From JANQEU01 sp965242805 (lineage in GTDB: Bacteria > Bacteroidota > Bacteroidia > Cytophagales > Cyclobacteriaceae), in the NCBI GenBank assembly GCA_965242805.1, contig CBDETD010000002.1, positions 372,001 to 436,000 on the forward strand: DNA of 64,000 bases, read 5' to 3'. Made by a program: the position numbers and the translations under genes. This document shows, in pieces, positions 16,596-26,611 of the stretch. Position 1 is the stretch's first letter. Every line of letters begins with the position of its first letter. The notes under the pieces were generated by a model. The model ran no database searches. It saw only the letters and a list, made by a program, of their open reading frames with translations, and had not been told where the DNA came from.

Positions 16596-17573
16596 ATGTC
16601 AAAAATAGAAGAAAAAGGAAAAGAAGCGTTTCATCAGTTTTGGAGTGACTGGTCAAGTCGTACGCGGGATGTAGATGATATCATCATGCAAATGGCAGAC
16701 GAAGAGTTCATGGGGTTTGGCACTAACTGGACGGAATTCTGGAAAGATCGGGATGAACTTAAGGAACAAATGATAAAAGAAAGATCTCAGATTGAACATC
16801 CCTATATTTTCGAGGTCCATTGGACAGAAACCAAAGCTATTAGTGAAAATATCTTATTGGTTTGTGGTGAAATTGATGTGACACTCCAAATTGGTAAAAA
16901 GAATGTGGTGCTGGACAGGGTCAGAAATACATTGGTTCTGAGGGAGGAGTCCGGGGGTTTTAAGGTCCATCATTGGCATTGCTCTGTCCCAGATGCAGGC
17001 TCAAGCGGAGAGGTCGTCCCGGGAGCCCTACAACCGAGAAGATATGACGAAGCATCAGTTCTGTTTTGCGATTTCGTAGGATTCACCAATATTGTCGCAT
17101 CCATTCCACCCATTAAGCTAGTTGACGAGCTTAGCGATTTATATCAGCATTTTGATGACATTATGGAAGAGTTAGGAGTCGAACGCATTCAAACCACAGG
17201 TGACGGGTATTTAGCGGTGTGCAAACTCCATGACGAAGCCCAGAACCACGCTATTCGCTGCGTGAAAGCCGGTAAGAAAATTCTAGAGTACTTAGCGCTG
17301 CGGGACATGGAATCCGCGATTAAATGGGAGGCCCGAATTGGTATACACTCCGGGCCGATTACCGCCGGTGTGGTAGGAAAGAAGAAGTTTACACTCAATA
17401 TATTCGGAGATACAGTCAATGTCGCTGCCAGATTGGAAGGGACAAGTGAAAAGGGTCGGATCAACATCTCCGCCTACACATATGACTTGATCAAAGACGA
17501 ATTTGCATGCGAATATCGGGGAAAGATTGACGCCAAGGGGAAAGGGCCATTGGACATGTATTTTGTGAAATAA
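16596..17573 (+). CDS. Class III adenylate/guanylate cyclase with N-terminal SnoaL-like domain
   Basis: Seen: with ATG at 16596 the protein has 325 residues; an in-frame TTG at 16578 is less likely. Residues about 5-130 form an NTF2/SnoaL-like domain (SRTRDVDDIIMQM ... GGFKVHHWHCSVPD). Residues about 150-325 form a class III cyclase domain with metal-binding Asp159 (LFCDFVGFT) and Asp203 (TTGDGYLA), and transition-state Asn275 and Arg279 (GDTVNVAARLE). The purine-specifying positions, normally Lys/Asp in adenylyl cyclases, are Gln199 and Asn268. That Gln/Asn pair is known from mycobacterial Rv0386. It should make cAMP, or possibly cGMP, as a cytosolic homodimer. Inference: the SnoaL-like domain senses a small ligand. 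It is flanked by greB (opposite strand) and a permease. Confidence 0.88.
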   Translation: MSKIEEKGKEAFHQFWSDWSSRTRDVDDIIMQMADEEFMGFGTNWTEFWKDRDELKEQMIKERSQIEHPYIFEVHWTETKAISENILLVCGEIDVTLQIGKKNVVLDRVRNTLVLREESGGFKVHHWHCSVPDAGSSGEVVPGALQPRRYDEASVLFCDFVGFTNIVASIPPIKLVDELSDLYQHFDDIMEELGVERIQTTGDGYLAVCKLHDEAQNHAIRCVKAGKKILEYLALRDMESAIKWEARIGIHSGPITAGVVGKKKFTLNIFGDTVNVAARLEGTSEKGRINISAYTYDLIKDEFACEYRGKIDAKGKGPLDMYFVK

Positions 17574-17839
17574 ACATATTTGAGAGAGGGCTGTAACTAA
17601 TGAAATAAGAAATGGCGTTTTGATGGCCTTCAGGCAATAATTTCATCTCAGGTGCTCACCATCTTGATCATATCCTCCCGTGCATGTTTTTACGCATTGG
17701 AATAGATCAAGATCTTTGATCCACCACCGATTGCAAGTCTCTTTGGTAATCTCTGGAGATCTAACGTTCAACAAAAGCTTGGTTAATGGATTTTGAGACT
17801 TAACTTGTTTTTTTGTTTACATCAAGCTATGGAACCATC

Positions 17840-20251
17840 ATGTATAGATTTCTCAAACTGGCAGTAAGAAAGTTTCTTAAGCATCCGGGATACTCCACTG
17901 TCAATACCATTGGGTTGACTTTAGGGCTTTCTCTTGGTTTCCTGATTTTCACATTTGTCTATTATGAGACGTCCTATGATAAAGGATATGTAGATAGTGA
18001 ACGAATTCATCGTATAGGAGGCCATTATAACATTAATGGCAACATTGATCGTTTTTGTAACCTTGCCAGGCCTATTGGACCCACTATGAAACGGGACTAT
18101 CCTGGTATCGTATCACAAACAAGAATTGCCGGATACAATGGCTTGTTTGTGCACAAGTCTTTTTTCGATTATAACCAGAATCAAGTTACAAGTGACCAAG
18201 TATTCTATGCAGATTCTACATTCTTTGACGTTTTCAAACGTGACTTTTTACCGGGTTCCCGTCCTGATCCCCTGGCTCCCCCTCGTTCGATTGTATTAAC
18301 CGAGGGGTTGGCCAAGAAGATTTTTGGAGATGAAGATCCTATGAATAAGCAAGTAGATCTGGATGGAACAACCAGCGTCACTGTGACTGGTGTAATAACT
18401 GATCTGGATTTTTTGTCTCACCTGCCATTTGAAGCATTGTTATCATGGGATTTAGGTGCACGTCCGGGAGAAGAGAATGTTTGGATCGGCTGGCACGTTT
18501 ACACCTATCTTAAACTTAGTCCTGACTTTTCTACGGAGGAATTGAAAGCGGAATTTCCAAATTTCGTGAATACTTATATGAAGGAAACTACTGATCAGTT
18601 TGGCGCTGAAGTGGCATTGATCACCCAACCAATCACTTCCATACATCTGAATTCCGATCTGAGATGGGAGGCCTACTTAAATCACAATATCAACAATGTT
18701 TATATTTTATCAGCCATTGGGATTTTTCTATTGCTAATTGCTATCATCAACTATGTCAACCTAACTACAGCACGATCAGCTGAACGGATGCTTGAGGTGG
18801 GCATTCGGAAAACTATGGGATCACCAAGAGGAACATTGATGCGTCAGTTTATTGCCGAGTCCACGCTTACGACGATGGCTGCAGCAATGGTGGGATTGCT
18901 TGTTGTGCTCTTGCTTCAATCGTCATTCAATAGTTTAACAGGGTTGGATCTGGCGTATGGGGAACTGATTTCCATCAAATCCTTGCTCATTTACCTTGGA
19001 TCTTCTCTACTGATTGGTTTGATTGCCGGGATCTATCCGGCCTATTTTCTTTCCTCAGTAAATTCCGGTGTAGTGCTTAAGGGGCGTTATTTAAGCTCTG
19101 GAAAGGGTGTGATCTTAAGAAAAATCCTGGTGACTATTCAATTTACCACCTCGATTGCAATCATTATTGCGACAACGATCGTATTGCGACAATTGAATTT
19201 TATTGGTTCAAGTGATCTGGGGTTTGACAAAGACAATGTGATGGTGGTAAAGGTTAGAAATGACGCTACACCTGAAGCATTGAACTCCTTAATTGTCAGA
19301 CTAAAAGCCAATCCCGGTGTCGTTAAAGGTTCCGTTTCCACTTCTATACCAGGTGTTGAATTGAATCAGTTCGTTTTTGACGTTCCTGACGAAACAGGAA
19401 ATTTCAATTCACTTGGCGGACAGTTTATGGAGGTTGATGGTGAATTCTTAGAGATGATAGGAATGGAGGTCATATCCGGAAGGGATTTTATCTATGGATC
19501 CGAGAATGACCGCAACACAAGTATATTGCTCAATCAAGCTGCTGCAGAAAGTTTTGGATGGGCTGGCGATCCAATTGGAAGAAAGATTGGTGTGGGTACC
19601 GATTCTTTGGGAAACCGTATCCTGTATGAAGTGGTGGGTGTAGTCAAAGATTTTCATATTGGATCAATGCATAACCAAATTCAGCCTATTGTCATTTTTA
19701 TAAGCTCGATGCAGGAAAAAAACCTATTCATACGTTTGCATGACAGGAACCTTAGTGAAACCATCCGCTATATTGAAGATGAATGGTCACAATTTGATCA
19801 AAAGTTTCCGATGGAATATGTATTCCTTGATGAAAATTATAGTGAATTCTATGAAGGCGACTCAAACATGTTCTCTTTCCTCACTTATATTTCCCTGGTC
19901 ATACTCTTTGTTAGCTCACTTGGATTATTAGGATTAGTTGCATTTTCAGTAAATGCCAGAACTAGAGAAATTAGCATCAGGCGAATCCTGGGATCTAGTT
20001 CCGGATCCATCCGCAACTTACTTAGTAAGGAATACATTCTTTTGTTAGGTCTCGCTTTTGTCATTGGAGGTGTTACTTCCTGGTATTTTCTTAATCGGTG
20101 GTTATCCAATTTCCACTATAGAATTAGTTTCCAGGGTTGGGAATTTCTGGTGGCATTCGGGTGTGTGACTTTGTTGGTTTTATTGATATTGTTCAATATC
20201 ACTCGTAGCGTAATCCAAACCAATCCATCAGAAGCGTTACGAACAGAATAG
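17840..20251 (+). CDS. MacB/FtsX-type ABC transporter permease
   Basis: Third permease of this family in the window, about 803 residues from ATG at 17840 (MYRFLKLAVRKFLKHPGYS). An upstream in-frame TTG at 17813 is a poorer start. Order as in the others: TM (about 20-45), periplasmic MacB-like domain, FtsX unit around 290-420 with LEVGIRKTMGSPRG, single TM around 435, second periplasmic domain, and final FtsX unit around 680-800 with REISIRRILGSSSG, ending NPSEALRTE. Expected to sit in the inner membrane with an ATPase encoded elsewhere. Monocistronic. Confidence 0.87.
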   Translation: MYRFLKLAVRKFLKHPGYSTVNTIGLTLGLSLGFLIFTFVYYETSYDKGYVDSERIHRIGGHYNINGNIDRFCNLARPIGPTMKRDYPGIVSQTRIAGYNGLFVHKSFFDYNQNQVTSDQVFYADSTFFDVFKRDFLPGSRPDPLAPPRSIVLTEGLAKKIFGDEDPMNKQVDLDGTTSVTVTGVITDLDFLSHLPFEALLSWDLGARPGEENVWIGWHVYTYLKLSPDFSTEELKAEFPNFVNTYMKETTDQFGAEVALITQPITSIHLNSDLRWEAYLNHNINNVYILSAIGIFLLLIAIINYVNLTTARSAERMLEVGIRKTMGSPRGTLMRQFIAESTLTTMAAAMVGLLVVLLLQSSFNSLTGLDLAYGELISIKSLLIYLGSSLLIGLIAGIYPAYFLSSVNSGVVLKGRYLSSGKGVILRKILVTIQFTTSIAIIIATTIVLRQLNFIGSSDLGFDKDNVMVVKVRNDATPEALNSLIVRLKANPGVVKGSVSTSIPGVELNQFVFDVPDETGNFNSLGGQFMEVDGEFLEMIGMEVISGRDFIYGSENDRNTSILLNQAAAESFGWAGDPIGRKIGVGTDSLGNRILYEVVGVVKDFHIGSMHNQIQPIVIFISSMQEKNLFIRLHDRNLSETIRYIEDEWSQFDQKFPMEYVFLDENYSEFYEGDSNMFSFLTYISLVILFVSSLGLLGLVAFSVNARTREISIRRILGSSSGSIRNLLSKEYILLLGLAFVIGGVTSWYFLNRWLSNFHYRISFQGWEFLVAFGCVTLLVLLILFNITRSVIQTNPSEALRTE

Positions 20252-20522
20252 CGTATAGATCACTATCACCATTAACGAAATTTTTGGTTTGGGTCTTATT
20301 AAGCTGGGGGGTTAACATTTAATAAACCTAATCATACCAAATTTTAGGAGGAATGGAGAAGGACGTCTAGTCGAATCTTTTAGCTCAGCAGGATGGAACA
20401 GGAGAGAAGGAAAGAGGTTAATATTTCAATAAATTGTAAGAAAACTGTGGATAACTCACAAGACTGGTGACATAAAATTCAAATTTTGACTACCATAATT
20501 CCAAGAAATTGAATTCAAATTG

Positions 20523-21299
20523 TCATTTTATTCCATACCTCAATGTAAAATTCCACTGCATGGAGGGGAAGAGGAATCCTTCATCCTTTAAGTCTCCACT
20601 TTTCATTTCGATACCATTGAAGTAAGAATGAACCAGTTCAGTGCCAAATTTCCAATTGTCGGAAATTGGTACCTGCATCCCAATCACGCTACGACAATTT
20701 CCAAAAAAACCTTTAAAGTGTTTGTTGTCATCGGAAACTACCATCCCATTCTCCGTCTTTCTATATTTTTCATCATAGGAAACAAAAGTCGGAGACATCA
20801 TGCTGAAACCCATAAATATTTCGGCTCCTTCAGTTCCAACAGGTAGAATAGGTCCGAAGTAATAATTCAATTGATGTGACTTATACGAAATTTGTTTTGA
20901 CTCATGAGTCTCAATGCCACCGTTATTAATATCAATATAGGTTATGTGGCCCTTACCTCCGATACCCAGCGTATTGGTATAGTAGTAACCTACTTTTAGC
21001 ATAAAATATTTCTTAAACCTGAAAAAACCATCAAGGCCTACACTTAGGTTGAAAGGGTAGGGTTCAAGAGCCTGATAATCAGCTACATCATAGTTTTCAA
21101 TCTGATGATAAATAGTTTCCCATTTCTCGAAAACGGGATTATACAGTAATTCTTGTGGTTGATTTTTAAGAGATGATTTGAATAGCGCAAGTCCTATGTC
21201 ATAGCTCCAGCCAGACTTTTCCTGTGAAAAGGACACATTTGCAATAATTACAAGGACACTTGCTAGGTAGAAAATGTAATTTCTCATGGCACTTTGCAT
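20523..21299 (-). CDS. Outer-membrane beta-barrel protein (putative)
   Basis: The 258-residue product has a leader (MRNYIFYLASVLVIIANVSFSQ, using the second ATG at 21287) followed by alternating aromatic strands such as FRFKKYFMLKVGYYYTN and QLNYYFGPILPVG. It ends in the aromatic/basic strand WNFTLRYGIK typical of barrel proteins. Both ATG codons (21299 and 21287) are possible; the second gives a cleaner signal peptide. It follows sigZ on the same strand after 57 bp and is probably in its operon. I recognise no specific family. Confidence 0.72.
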   Translation of the reverse strand: MQSAMRNYIFYLASVLVIIANVSFSQEKSGWSYDIGLALFKSSLKNQPQELLYNPVFEKWETIYHQIENYDVADYQALEPYPFNLSVGLDGFFRFKKYFMLKVGYYYTNTLGIGGKGHITYIDINNGGIETHESKQISYKSHQLNYYFGPILPVGTEGAEIFMGFSMMSPTFVSYDEKYRKTENGMVVSDDNKHFKGFFGNCRSVIGMQVPISDNWKFGTELVHSYFNGIEMKSGDLKDEGFLFPSMQWNFTLRYGIK

Positions 21300-21356
21300 T
21301 GTAGGTTCGACATTTCATTCTATTAGTCGTGAACAACAAGAGAAAGTGGCAGGATT

Positions 21357-21950
21357 TCAATTATTTTTTTCAGTATTATCCAACCAGTCAAGATATGCTT
21401 GCTTTTCTACACATTGGATGATATTTCCATATTTGTCATGTGTAAATGAACAACATTGCTTCATACGTTCAACGAGGAGATTGCGGGCTCTGATGACCCT
21501 GGTTTTAATGCATGCAATCGTGAGATCCAGTTGTTGGCTAATTTCTTTGTGCGATAATCCATAGATATCACTCATCAGTAGTACTGTTCGATATTTGACT
21601 GGCAGGCTGTGAATTATCGGTAAGAGTTTCTCACTATCGTCAGTATCTCGTTTTTCCAGAGTCTCCACTCTGGCATTCGATGGAGTTTTGTCAAAAGACC
21701 TTATTCTTTCCTTTTTTCGATAAAAATCCGTTATTGTATTCCGGGTCACACTATTTAGCCAGGGCAAGACCTTATTTCTATCCCTGATCTCTTCATTTCT
21801 CAGCCAAAATTTTAAGAAAACATCATGCGACAGGTCTTCTATGTCAACCGTTCTTTTGACTTTTTTTCGAATGGCGGAGATTATCCTTGATTTATTGGCG
21901 TTCCAAATCTCAAAGATTTCGGATTTTTCCATGTTACTAATTCCTTGCAC
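21357..21950 (-). CDS. sigZ: ECF-type RNA polymerase sigma factor, SigZ-like
   Basis: A 197-residue sigma factor. Region 2 is around residues 15-80 (VDIEDLSHDVFLKFWLRN ... LPWLNSVTRNTITDFYRKK) and region 4 around 110-165 (PVKYRTVLLMSDIYGLSHKEI ... LDLTIACIKTRVIRARNLL). The tail CCSFTHDKYGNIIQC is the cysteine-bearing extension seen in SigZ proteins and is absent from most ECF factors. These factors redirect RNA polymerase. No anti-sigma gene is adjacent; the cysteines may provide the control instead, which is inference. The probable start is one of MQGISN (21950) or MEKSEI (21932). The beta-barrel gene downstream may be co-transcribed. Confidence 0.87.
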   Translation of the reverse strand: MQGISNMEKSEIFEIWNANKSRIISAIRKKVKRTVDIEDLSHDVFLKFWLRNEEIRDRNKVLPWLNSVTRNTITDFYRKKERIRSFDKTPSNARVETLEKRDTDDSEKLLPIIHSLPVKYRTVLLMSDIYGLSHKEISQQLDLTIACIKTRVIRARNLLVERMKQCCSFTHDKYGNIIQCVEKQAYLDWLDNTEKNN

Positions 21951-22288
21951 TGGAACTTACCTTGAATTTCCACAAAAACCAGTTCTCAAAAAATGACTTA
22001 AGTCAAGATTCAATTATTTGCCTGCGTTATGCGCCCGGTTGACACCAGTCGGATGGGTGTTAATTTAGCTTTGGCACCCAGCCAGGGGTTCTGGGATGAC
22101 TTAACAGTTTTGGAAGCAAGGCCTCTAACATTAATTAAACCAATAATTTCAGTTTTTCCGAAATAGAGTGGAGTACCTACCTGTTGTTAAGCGGGAGTGC
22201 GGTTTGAAATAACATTTTAGCAAAACGTTATGTCTCTTTCAAAAGCAGAAACCTCATAGACATTTCTTAATTTAGAAATCTGTTAACG
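21951..22288. other. Divergent spacer between sigZ and the propeller kinase
   Basis: No coding sequence or strong hairpin was seen in this 338-bp stretch. It must contain the promoters of both divergent genes. No exact promoter could be assigned. Confidence 0.5.
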
Positions 22289-25200
22289 ATGAGTGATGAT
22301 TTGAAAAATGAAAGAAAACATACCATAAGGCAATCATGTATTTGCCTTATTGTTTTTTTATCATCACTATTTCCTTCGACCTCGCAACCCCTGTTTAAGT
22401 ATAATACCATAGATAAACAACAGGGACTTTCCATGAATACCATTACCGACATTCATCAGGATAAGCGTGGTTATCTGTGGATTGGAACAAGGGATGGTCT
22501 GAACAGGTATGATGGAGTCGAAGTGGAAATCATGAATTTACCGAAGAATGCAAACAATGTTTTTTCCATATTGTCTGACAAGAATGGTTTCTTGTGGTTA
22601 GGAACTTATGGTGGAGGTGTTGTACGCTTCAACAGCATGGACGGGACGTACAGGCAATTTTTGAATGATCCTCAGTCCTCAAATAGCTTAAGTGATAACA
22701 TCGTAAATTTCCTGGATCTCCAGTCCAATAGATTTCTATGGATTCAAACCAGGGCTGGTGGTATGGATAGATTAGATATCAAATCCGAGCATTTTGTCCA
22801 TTTTGATATAGAAGATGATGAAAAACAAACCCTAGAAATCAGCTATTTCTTGACCGATAAATCGGGTAATAATTGGATAGGCACCCGTGACAAAGGATTA
22901 TATAAGTTGAATAAGGACACACAGAGCTTTGATTCATACCCCTTACCCGAAAATCCGACTTTGGGTATTAATCATCTTTATGAGGATAATGAAGGCATCA
23001 TTTGGGTTTCATCTGACCAGGGATTATATCGAATATCCCGACAACAGGAAGTGCCATTGGTTGAGCGGTTGGAAAGTATTGAATCTGCTAAATTTTGTTG
23101 GGAAGATAATGATGGGGAATTATGGACAGTTGCCAAAAACTACATCTCAAGGGTAGGCAAAAATTTGGACATAACTTTTAAGAGATATTTCAGTGATTTC
23201 GAGGTTATTCCTACGCAAATAGGACCTTCCCAACTTACTGCCCCTAAAAACAGAAGATTTCTATACACCTCAAATTCTAAAGCGGCTATTGTGGATAGTC
23301 AGAATGATTTTTGGTTTATGACAACCCTTGGTCTCGTAAAATATCATTCAAGTCTCGACTATTTCAACGTCCCCGCGATCACTCAGTTCGCAGCAGGACC
23401 GCTTGCTAAAGATATCCTTTCACTGTATAAAGATGGCTCCGGATCAGTATGGATTGGGACAATCGGTAGCGGACTTCTGAAATTCGTCCCTTCCCATTTT
23501 CAACACTATCGAAGAAATATCAATTCAAATCCTTCATTTGATAATAATCTGGCAGCAAGATTTTTTCAACGTAATAATGAAATATGGATCGCCAGATGGC
23601 AGGGCACATTTGAGAAATACAACCAAAGTACAAAGCAATCAATAACCCGAAAGGTTCCAGGTATTGAAAATCCAATTAGTGATATTCTGCCCTTAAGTAA
23701 TAATGAGGTGTGGTTAGCAGGATATGGAGACGGATTGATAAAATATAATTTTGAGGATTATACCTTTCAGGTATTCCAACATAATCCCGATGATGAAAGT
23801 AGTATAAGTAGCAACGTTTTAAAGAAACTCTATATCGATGAAGACCAGAATTTCTGGATAGTTACTTCTAATGGCGTAGACTTATTCAACCCGAAGACAG
23901 GAATTTTCGAATCACTTGATTTGAATTTGTCTTCGGACCAAACAATGATAGACGGTTTTACCATGCTCCGGTTGAATGAAAGCCTGTTCATTGGTTCTCT
24001 AGGCCAGGGATTGTTCGTCTATAATTTTTCAACTGGTCAATCCAGAAATTATACTTCAAACGATCCACAGGGGATCAACAATGATTTGATCACAGTCATA
24101 CATCCGGATCTGGACAATGATCATTTGATATGGTTGGGTACATACGGCGGAGGTCTAAATGCATATGATACTGATAATCAAACGTTTACTCCATACCGCC
24201 TCAGTGTCACCAGTCCTTTTAATGAGGTGATTTATGGAATACTTGAAGATGATTTCGGGAGATTGTGGATTGGAAGCAACGAAGGTATTACTGCATTTGA
24301 TAAGAAATCAAAAAATGTAATTCATCGATTTGATGAAAATGATGGCGTTCTGGGTGATTTCACTCGTGGAAGTTATTACAAACTGCAAAACGGGGAAATA
24401 TTGTTTGGAGGATTGGATGGTTACAACCGGTTCGATCCTTCCAAAATAGGAAAAAGCGACTATCAAGCGCCATTGAGTATCCGATCATTAGCCACCCACC
24501 AAGGGAAGGAAATAGTGATCTATCCGGATTCAATGATCAGCTTAGATCATGATGAGAATTTCTTTGATATCAGATTTTCAGCAATGGATTTCCGAAATCC
24601 AGGTAAAATTCAATATAAATATCGCTTATCAGGCCTGGTCAACACATGGATCAATACCACTAGCAGATTGCCGGTTGCCACATTTACCAATCTTGATCCA
24701 GGTAATTATACTTTCGAGGTAAAAGCCACCAATAGTGATGGCATCTGGATGGATCAAAGTGTTACGCTAAATATCATTATTGAAACACCATTCTGGATGA
24801 CCTGGTGGTTCAGGGGATTTGTGATAGTCGTTGTGTTGGGATTGTTTTATCTGATTTTTAAGCTGAGGATCAAGGTGCTTGAGGATCAACGCAACAGACT
24901 GAATAAATTAGTAAATGAAAGAACACAGGAATTGCAGACTACCAACTCCGAACTTACCTCGACTTTGGAGGAATTGAAAAAAACTCAATCCCAGCTCATT
25001 GAATCTGAAAAAATGGCATCATTAGGGACACTTTCATCTGGTATTGGTCATGAGATCAACAATCCTTTAAATTTTATAAAAGGTGGTGCTACAGGACTTT
25101 CATCATATCTCCAGAAGTTAAGTCAGAGTGATGAAAACACCTCCAAATTCATATCGATTATAAACGAAGGGGTTTCAAGGGCATCAAATATTGTCGGTAA

Positions 25201-25678
25201 GCTAAGTACGCTCTCAAGGGATGATGCACCCCAATTTGAATCCTGTAACGTCCAGGCACTGATCAACGATTCTATAAGTCTTTTATCGAGCCAAACTCCT
25301 GAGGAAGTAAATATTCGCTATGAAGCCATTACGGAACATACAATTGTCCCCGGTAATGCTCAGCGACTGCAACAGGTGTTTTTCAACATCATACAAAATG
25401 CCATTCATGCTGTCGATGGCAAAGGTTCCGTTGACATATCCACGCATAACAACGATAAGTTTTTGAGCATAATTGTAAAGGATACTGGAGAAGGGATTCC
25501 AAAAGAAAACCTGAATAAGATCATGGATCCATTCTTTACAACCAAGCCGCCGGACATAGGCACAGGATTAGGATTGGCCATTACCTACAAAATCGTTGAA
25601 GATCACATGGGAAGCCTAAAGTTTGATTCTGAGATCGGCGAAGGGACAACGGTGACTATTGAATTACCCAGTGATTAA
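22289..25678 (+). CDS. Two-component sensor: reg_prop beta-propeller, Y_Y_Y domain, TM and histidine kinase
   Basis: Seen: a 1129-residue protein. After a short cytoplasmic start and a signal/TM segment (about 13-34), residues about 40-720 hold reg_prop repeats (ITDIHQDKRGYLWIGTRDGLNRYDG; W-I/L-G-T repeated many times), predicted to form a double propeller in the periplasm. A Y_Y_Y domain follows (about 730-800, YKYRLSGLVNTW), then a TM (about 812-836), a coiled coil, HisKA with His921 (GIGHEINNPLNF), and HATPase_c (DTGEGIP, GTGLGLAI). Unlike the hybrid two-component systems of Bacteroides, no receiver or AraC domain is attached. The response regulator must be elsewhere. Ligand unknown. Confidence 0.9.
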   Translation: MSDDLKNERKHTIRQSCICLIVFLSSLFPSTSQPLFKYNTIDKQQGLSMNTITDIHQDKRGYLWIGTRDGLNRYDGVEVEIMNLPKNANNVFSILSDKNGFLWLGTYGGGVVRFNSMDGTYRQFLNDPQSSNSLSDNIVNFLDLQSNRFLWIQTRAGGMDRLDIKSEHFVHFDIEDDEKQTLEISYFLTDKSGNNWIGTRDKGLYKLNKDTQSFDSYPLPENPTLGINHLYEDNEGIIWVSSDQGLYRISRQQEVPLVERLESIESAKFCWEDNDGELWTVAKNYISRVGKNLDITFKRYFSDFEVIPTQIGPSQLTAPKNRRFLYTSNSKAAIVDSQNDFWFMTTLGLVKYHSSLDYFNVPAITQFAAGPLAKDILSLYKDGSGSVWIGTIGSGLLKFVPSHFQHYRRNINSNPSFDNNLAARFFQRNNEIWIARWQGTFEKYNQSTKQSITRKVPGIENPISDILPLSNNEVWLAGYGDGLIKYNFEDYTFQVFQHNPDDESSISSNVLKKLYIDEDQNFWIVTSNGVDLFNPKTGIFESLDLNLSSDQTMIDGFTMLRLNESLFIGSLGQGLFVYNFSTGQSRNYTSNDPQGINNDLITVIHPDLDNDHLIWLGTYGGGLNAYDTDNQTFTPYRLSVTSPFNEVIYGILEDDFGRLWIGSNEGITAFDKKSKNVIHRFDENDGVLGDFTRGSYYKLQNGEILFGGLDGYNRFDPSKIGKSDYQAPLSIRSLATHQGKEIVIYPDSMISLDHDENFFDIRFSAMDFRNPGKIQYKYRLSGLVNTWINTTSRLPVATFTNLDPGNYTFEVKATNSDGIWMDQSVTLNIIIETPFWMTWWFRGFVIVVVLGLFYLIFKLRIKVLEDQRNRLNKLVNERTQELQTTNSELTSTLEELKKTQSQLIESEKMASLGTLSSGIGHEINNPLNFIKGGATGLSSYLQKLSQSDENTSKFISIINEGVSRASNIVGKLSTLSRDDAPQFESCNVQALINDSISLLSSQTPEEVNIRYEAITEHTIVPGNAQRLQQVFFNIIQNAIHAVDGKGSVDISTHNNDKFLSIIVKDTGEGIPKENLNKIMDPFFTTKPPDIGTGLGLAITYKIVEDHMGSLKFDSEIGEGTTVTIELPSD

Positions 25679-25780
25679 TTATGAATGGAATTTGTAACGA
25701 TTCTCTATCGATCAAACCCTGGAGGTAATATCTGGTTTTATGTTAAGTCCTGCCGGACCGGCAGACAGGTATTCGGCCAT

Positions 25781-25830
25781 CTCATAAAATTTCTTTTCTT
25801 GCTTTTTTGAAAGGAAGAGAAATTTATGAG
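25781..25830 (+). terminator. Long imperfect stem-loop after the propeller kinase
   Basis: The sequence from CTCATAAAATTTC (25781) pairs with GAAATTTATGAG ending at 25830, giving a stem of about 20 bp with a few mismatches and a short T-rich loop. It lies about 100 bp after the kinase stop and before the OsmC gene, consistent with a terminator. Confidence 0.55.
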
Positions 25831-25883
25831 TAGGAGGGTACCCCAATCCTGAGCAAAGGCATGGATATTTGCTTAAAATAAGA

Positions 25884-26501
25884 ATGAAGGAAAACATGCC
25901 AGAAGATAAATTTTACCGAGTAGGTGAACTCAGCACAGAGCAACCCCTCAAAACGCAATATGAATCCACCAAATTCGCCAAAGCCCGTCATCCAGAACCA
26001 TATCGTTTCGAAGTGAACTTAAGCGCGGAAGCGGGCAGAATGCAAAGCAAGACAGGTATAGTCTCTGTCAACATTCCGGGATTTAGTCCGGTTAAATTGT
26101 ATTGTGACGAGCAGCCGCCAGTAGGTGAAGACACAGCACCGCCACCATTAGCATTCTTCTCTGCCGGTATTGGATTTTGTTTGATGACGCACTTGACAGA
26201 TATTCTTACTGCACGTAAAATTCAAGTAGACAGTCTTAAGTTGGAACAACGAATTGTGTTTAGAACTAACCTGGGTCACATGCGTGAACATGGATATATG
26301 ACCAACGGTGGATGTGATGTGGTAGAAACACATGTCATCATTGAAAGCCCTGAGCCAGAAGAAAGCATTAAGGACCTGCTCAATGAAGCCGAGAATGGTT
26401 GTATGGCTCATTATGCACTAAGGAATCCAATTCCCTGGTCAACAAGACTGGTTTATAATGGCAAGGAAGCTATTAATCGCTCTTCAGAAAGGGACGCTTA
26501 G
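25884..26501 (+). CDS. OsmC-family peroxiredoxin-like protein
   Basis: The protein shows the OsmC/Ohr fold: an N-terminal strand region, a central helix carrying GFCLMTHLTDIL, and a C-terminal NGCMAHYALRNPI. The two cysteines (in GFC and NGC) are at the positions of the peroxidatic and resolving cysteines of the family, which reduces organic hydroperoxides. At about 205 residues it is longer than classical Ohr (about 140), with an extra N-terminal 40 residues. Start choice: ATG at 25884 or ATG at 25896; the latter has AAGGA five bases upstream. No signal peptide; cytoplasmic. Probably monocistronic. Confidence 0.83.
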   Translation: MKENMPEDKFYRVGELSTEQPLKTQYESTKFAKARHPEPYRFEVNLSAEAGRMQSKTGIVSVNIPGFSPVKLYCDEQPPVGEDTAPPPLAFFSAGIGFCLMTHLTDILTARKIQVDSLKLEQRIVFRTNLGHMREHGYMTNGGCDVVETHVIIESPEPEESIKDLLNEAENGCMAHYALRNPIPWSTRLVYNGKEAINRSSERDA

Positions 26502-26611
26502 CCTAGCAGTTTAGTTGGGGGATAAACCAAAAGCATCGGATTCTCCAAGCTCATGTCTTTCAAACCATTACTCAATTTTAGGGTTTACCATTTGAAATAA
26601 AACATTGATTC

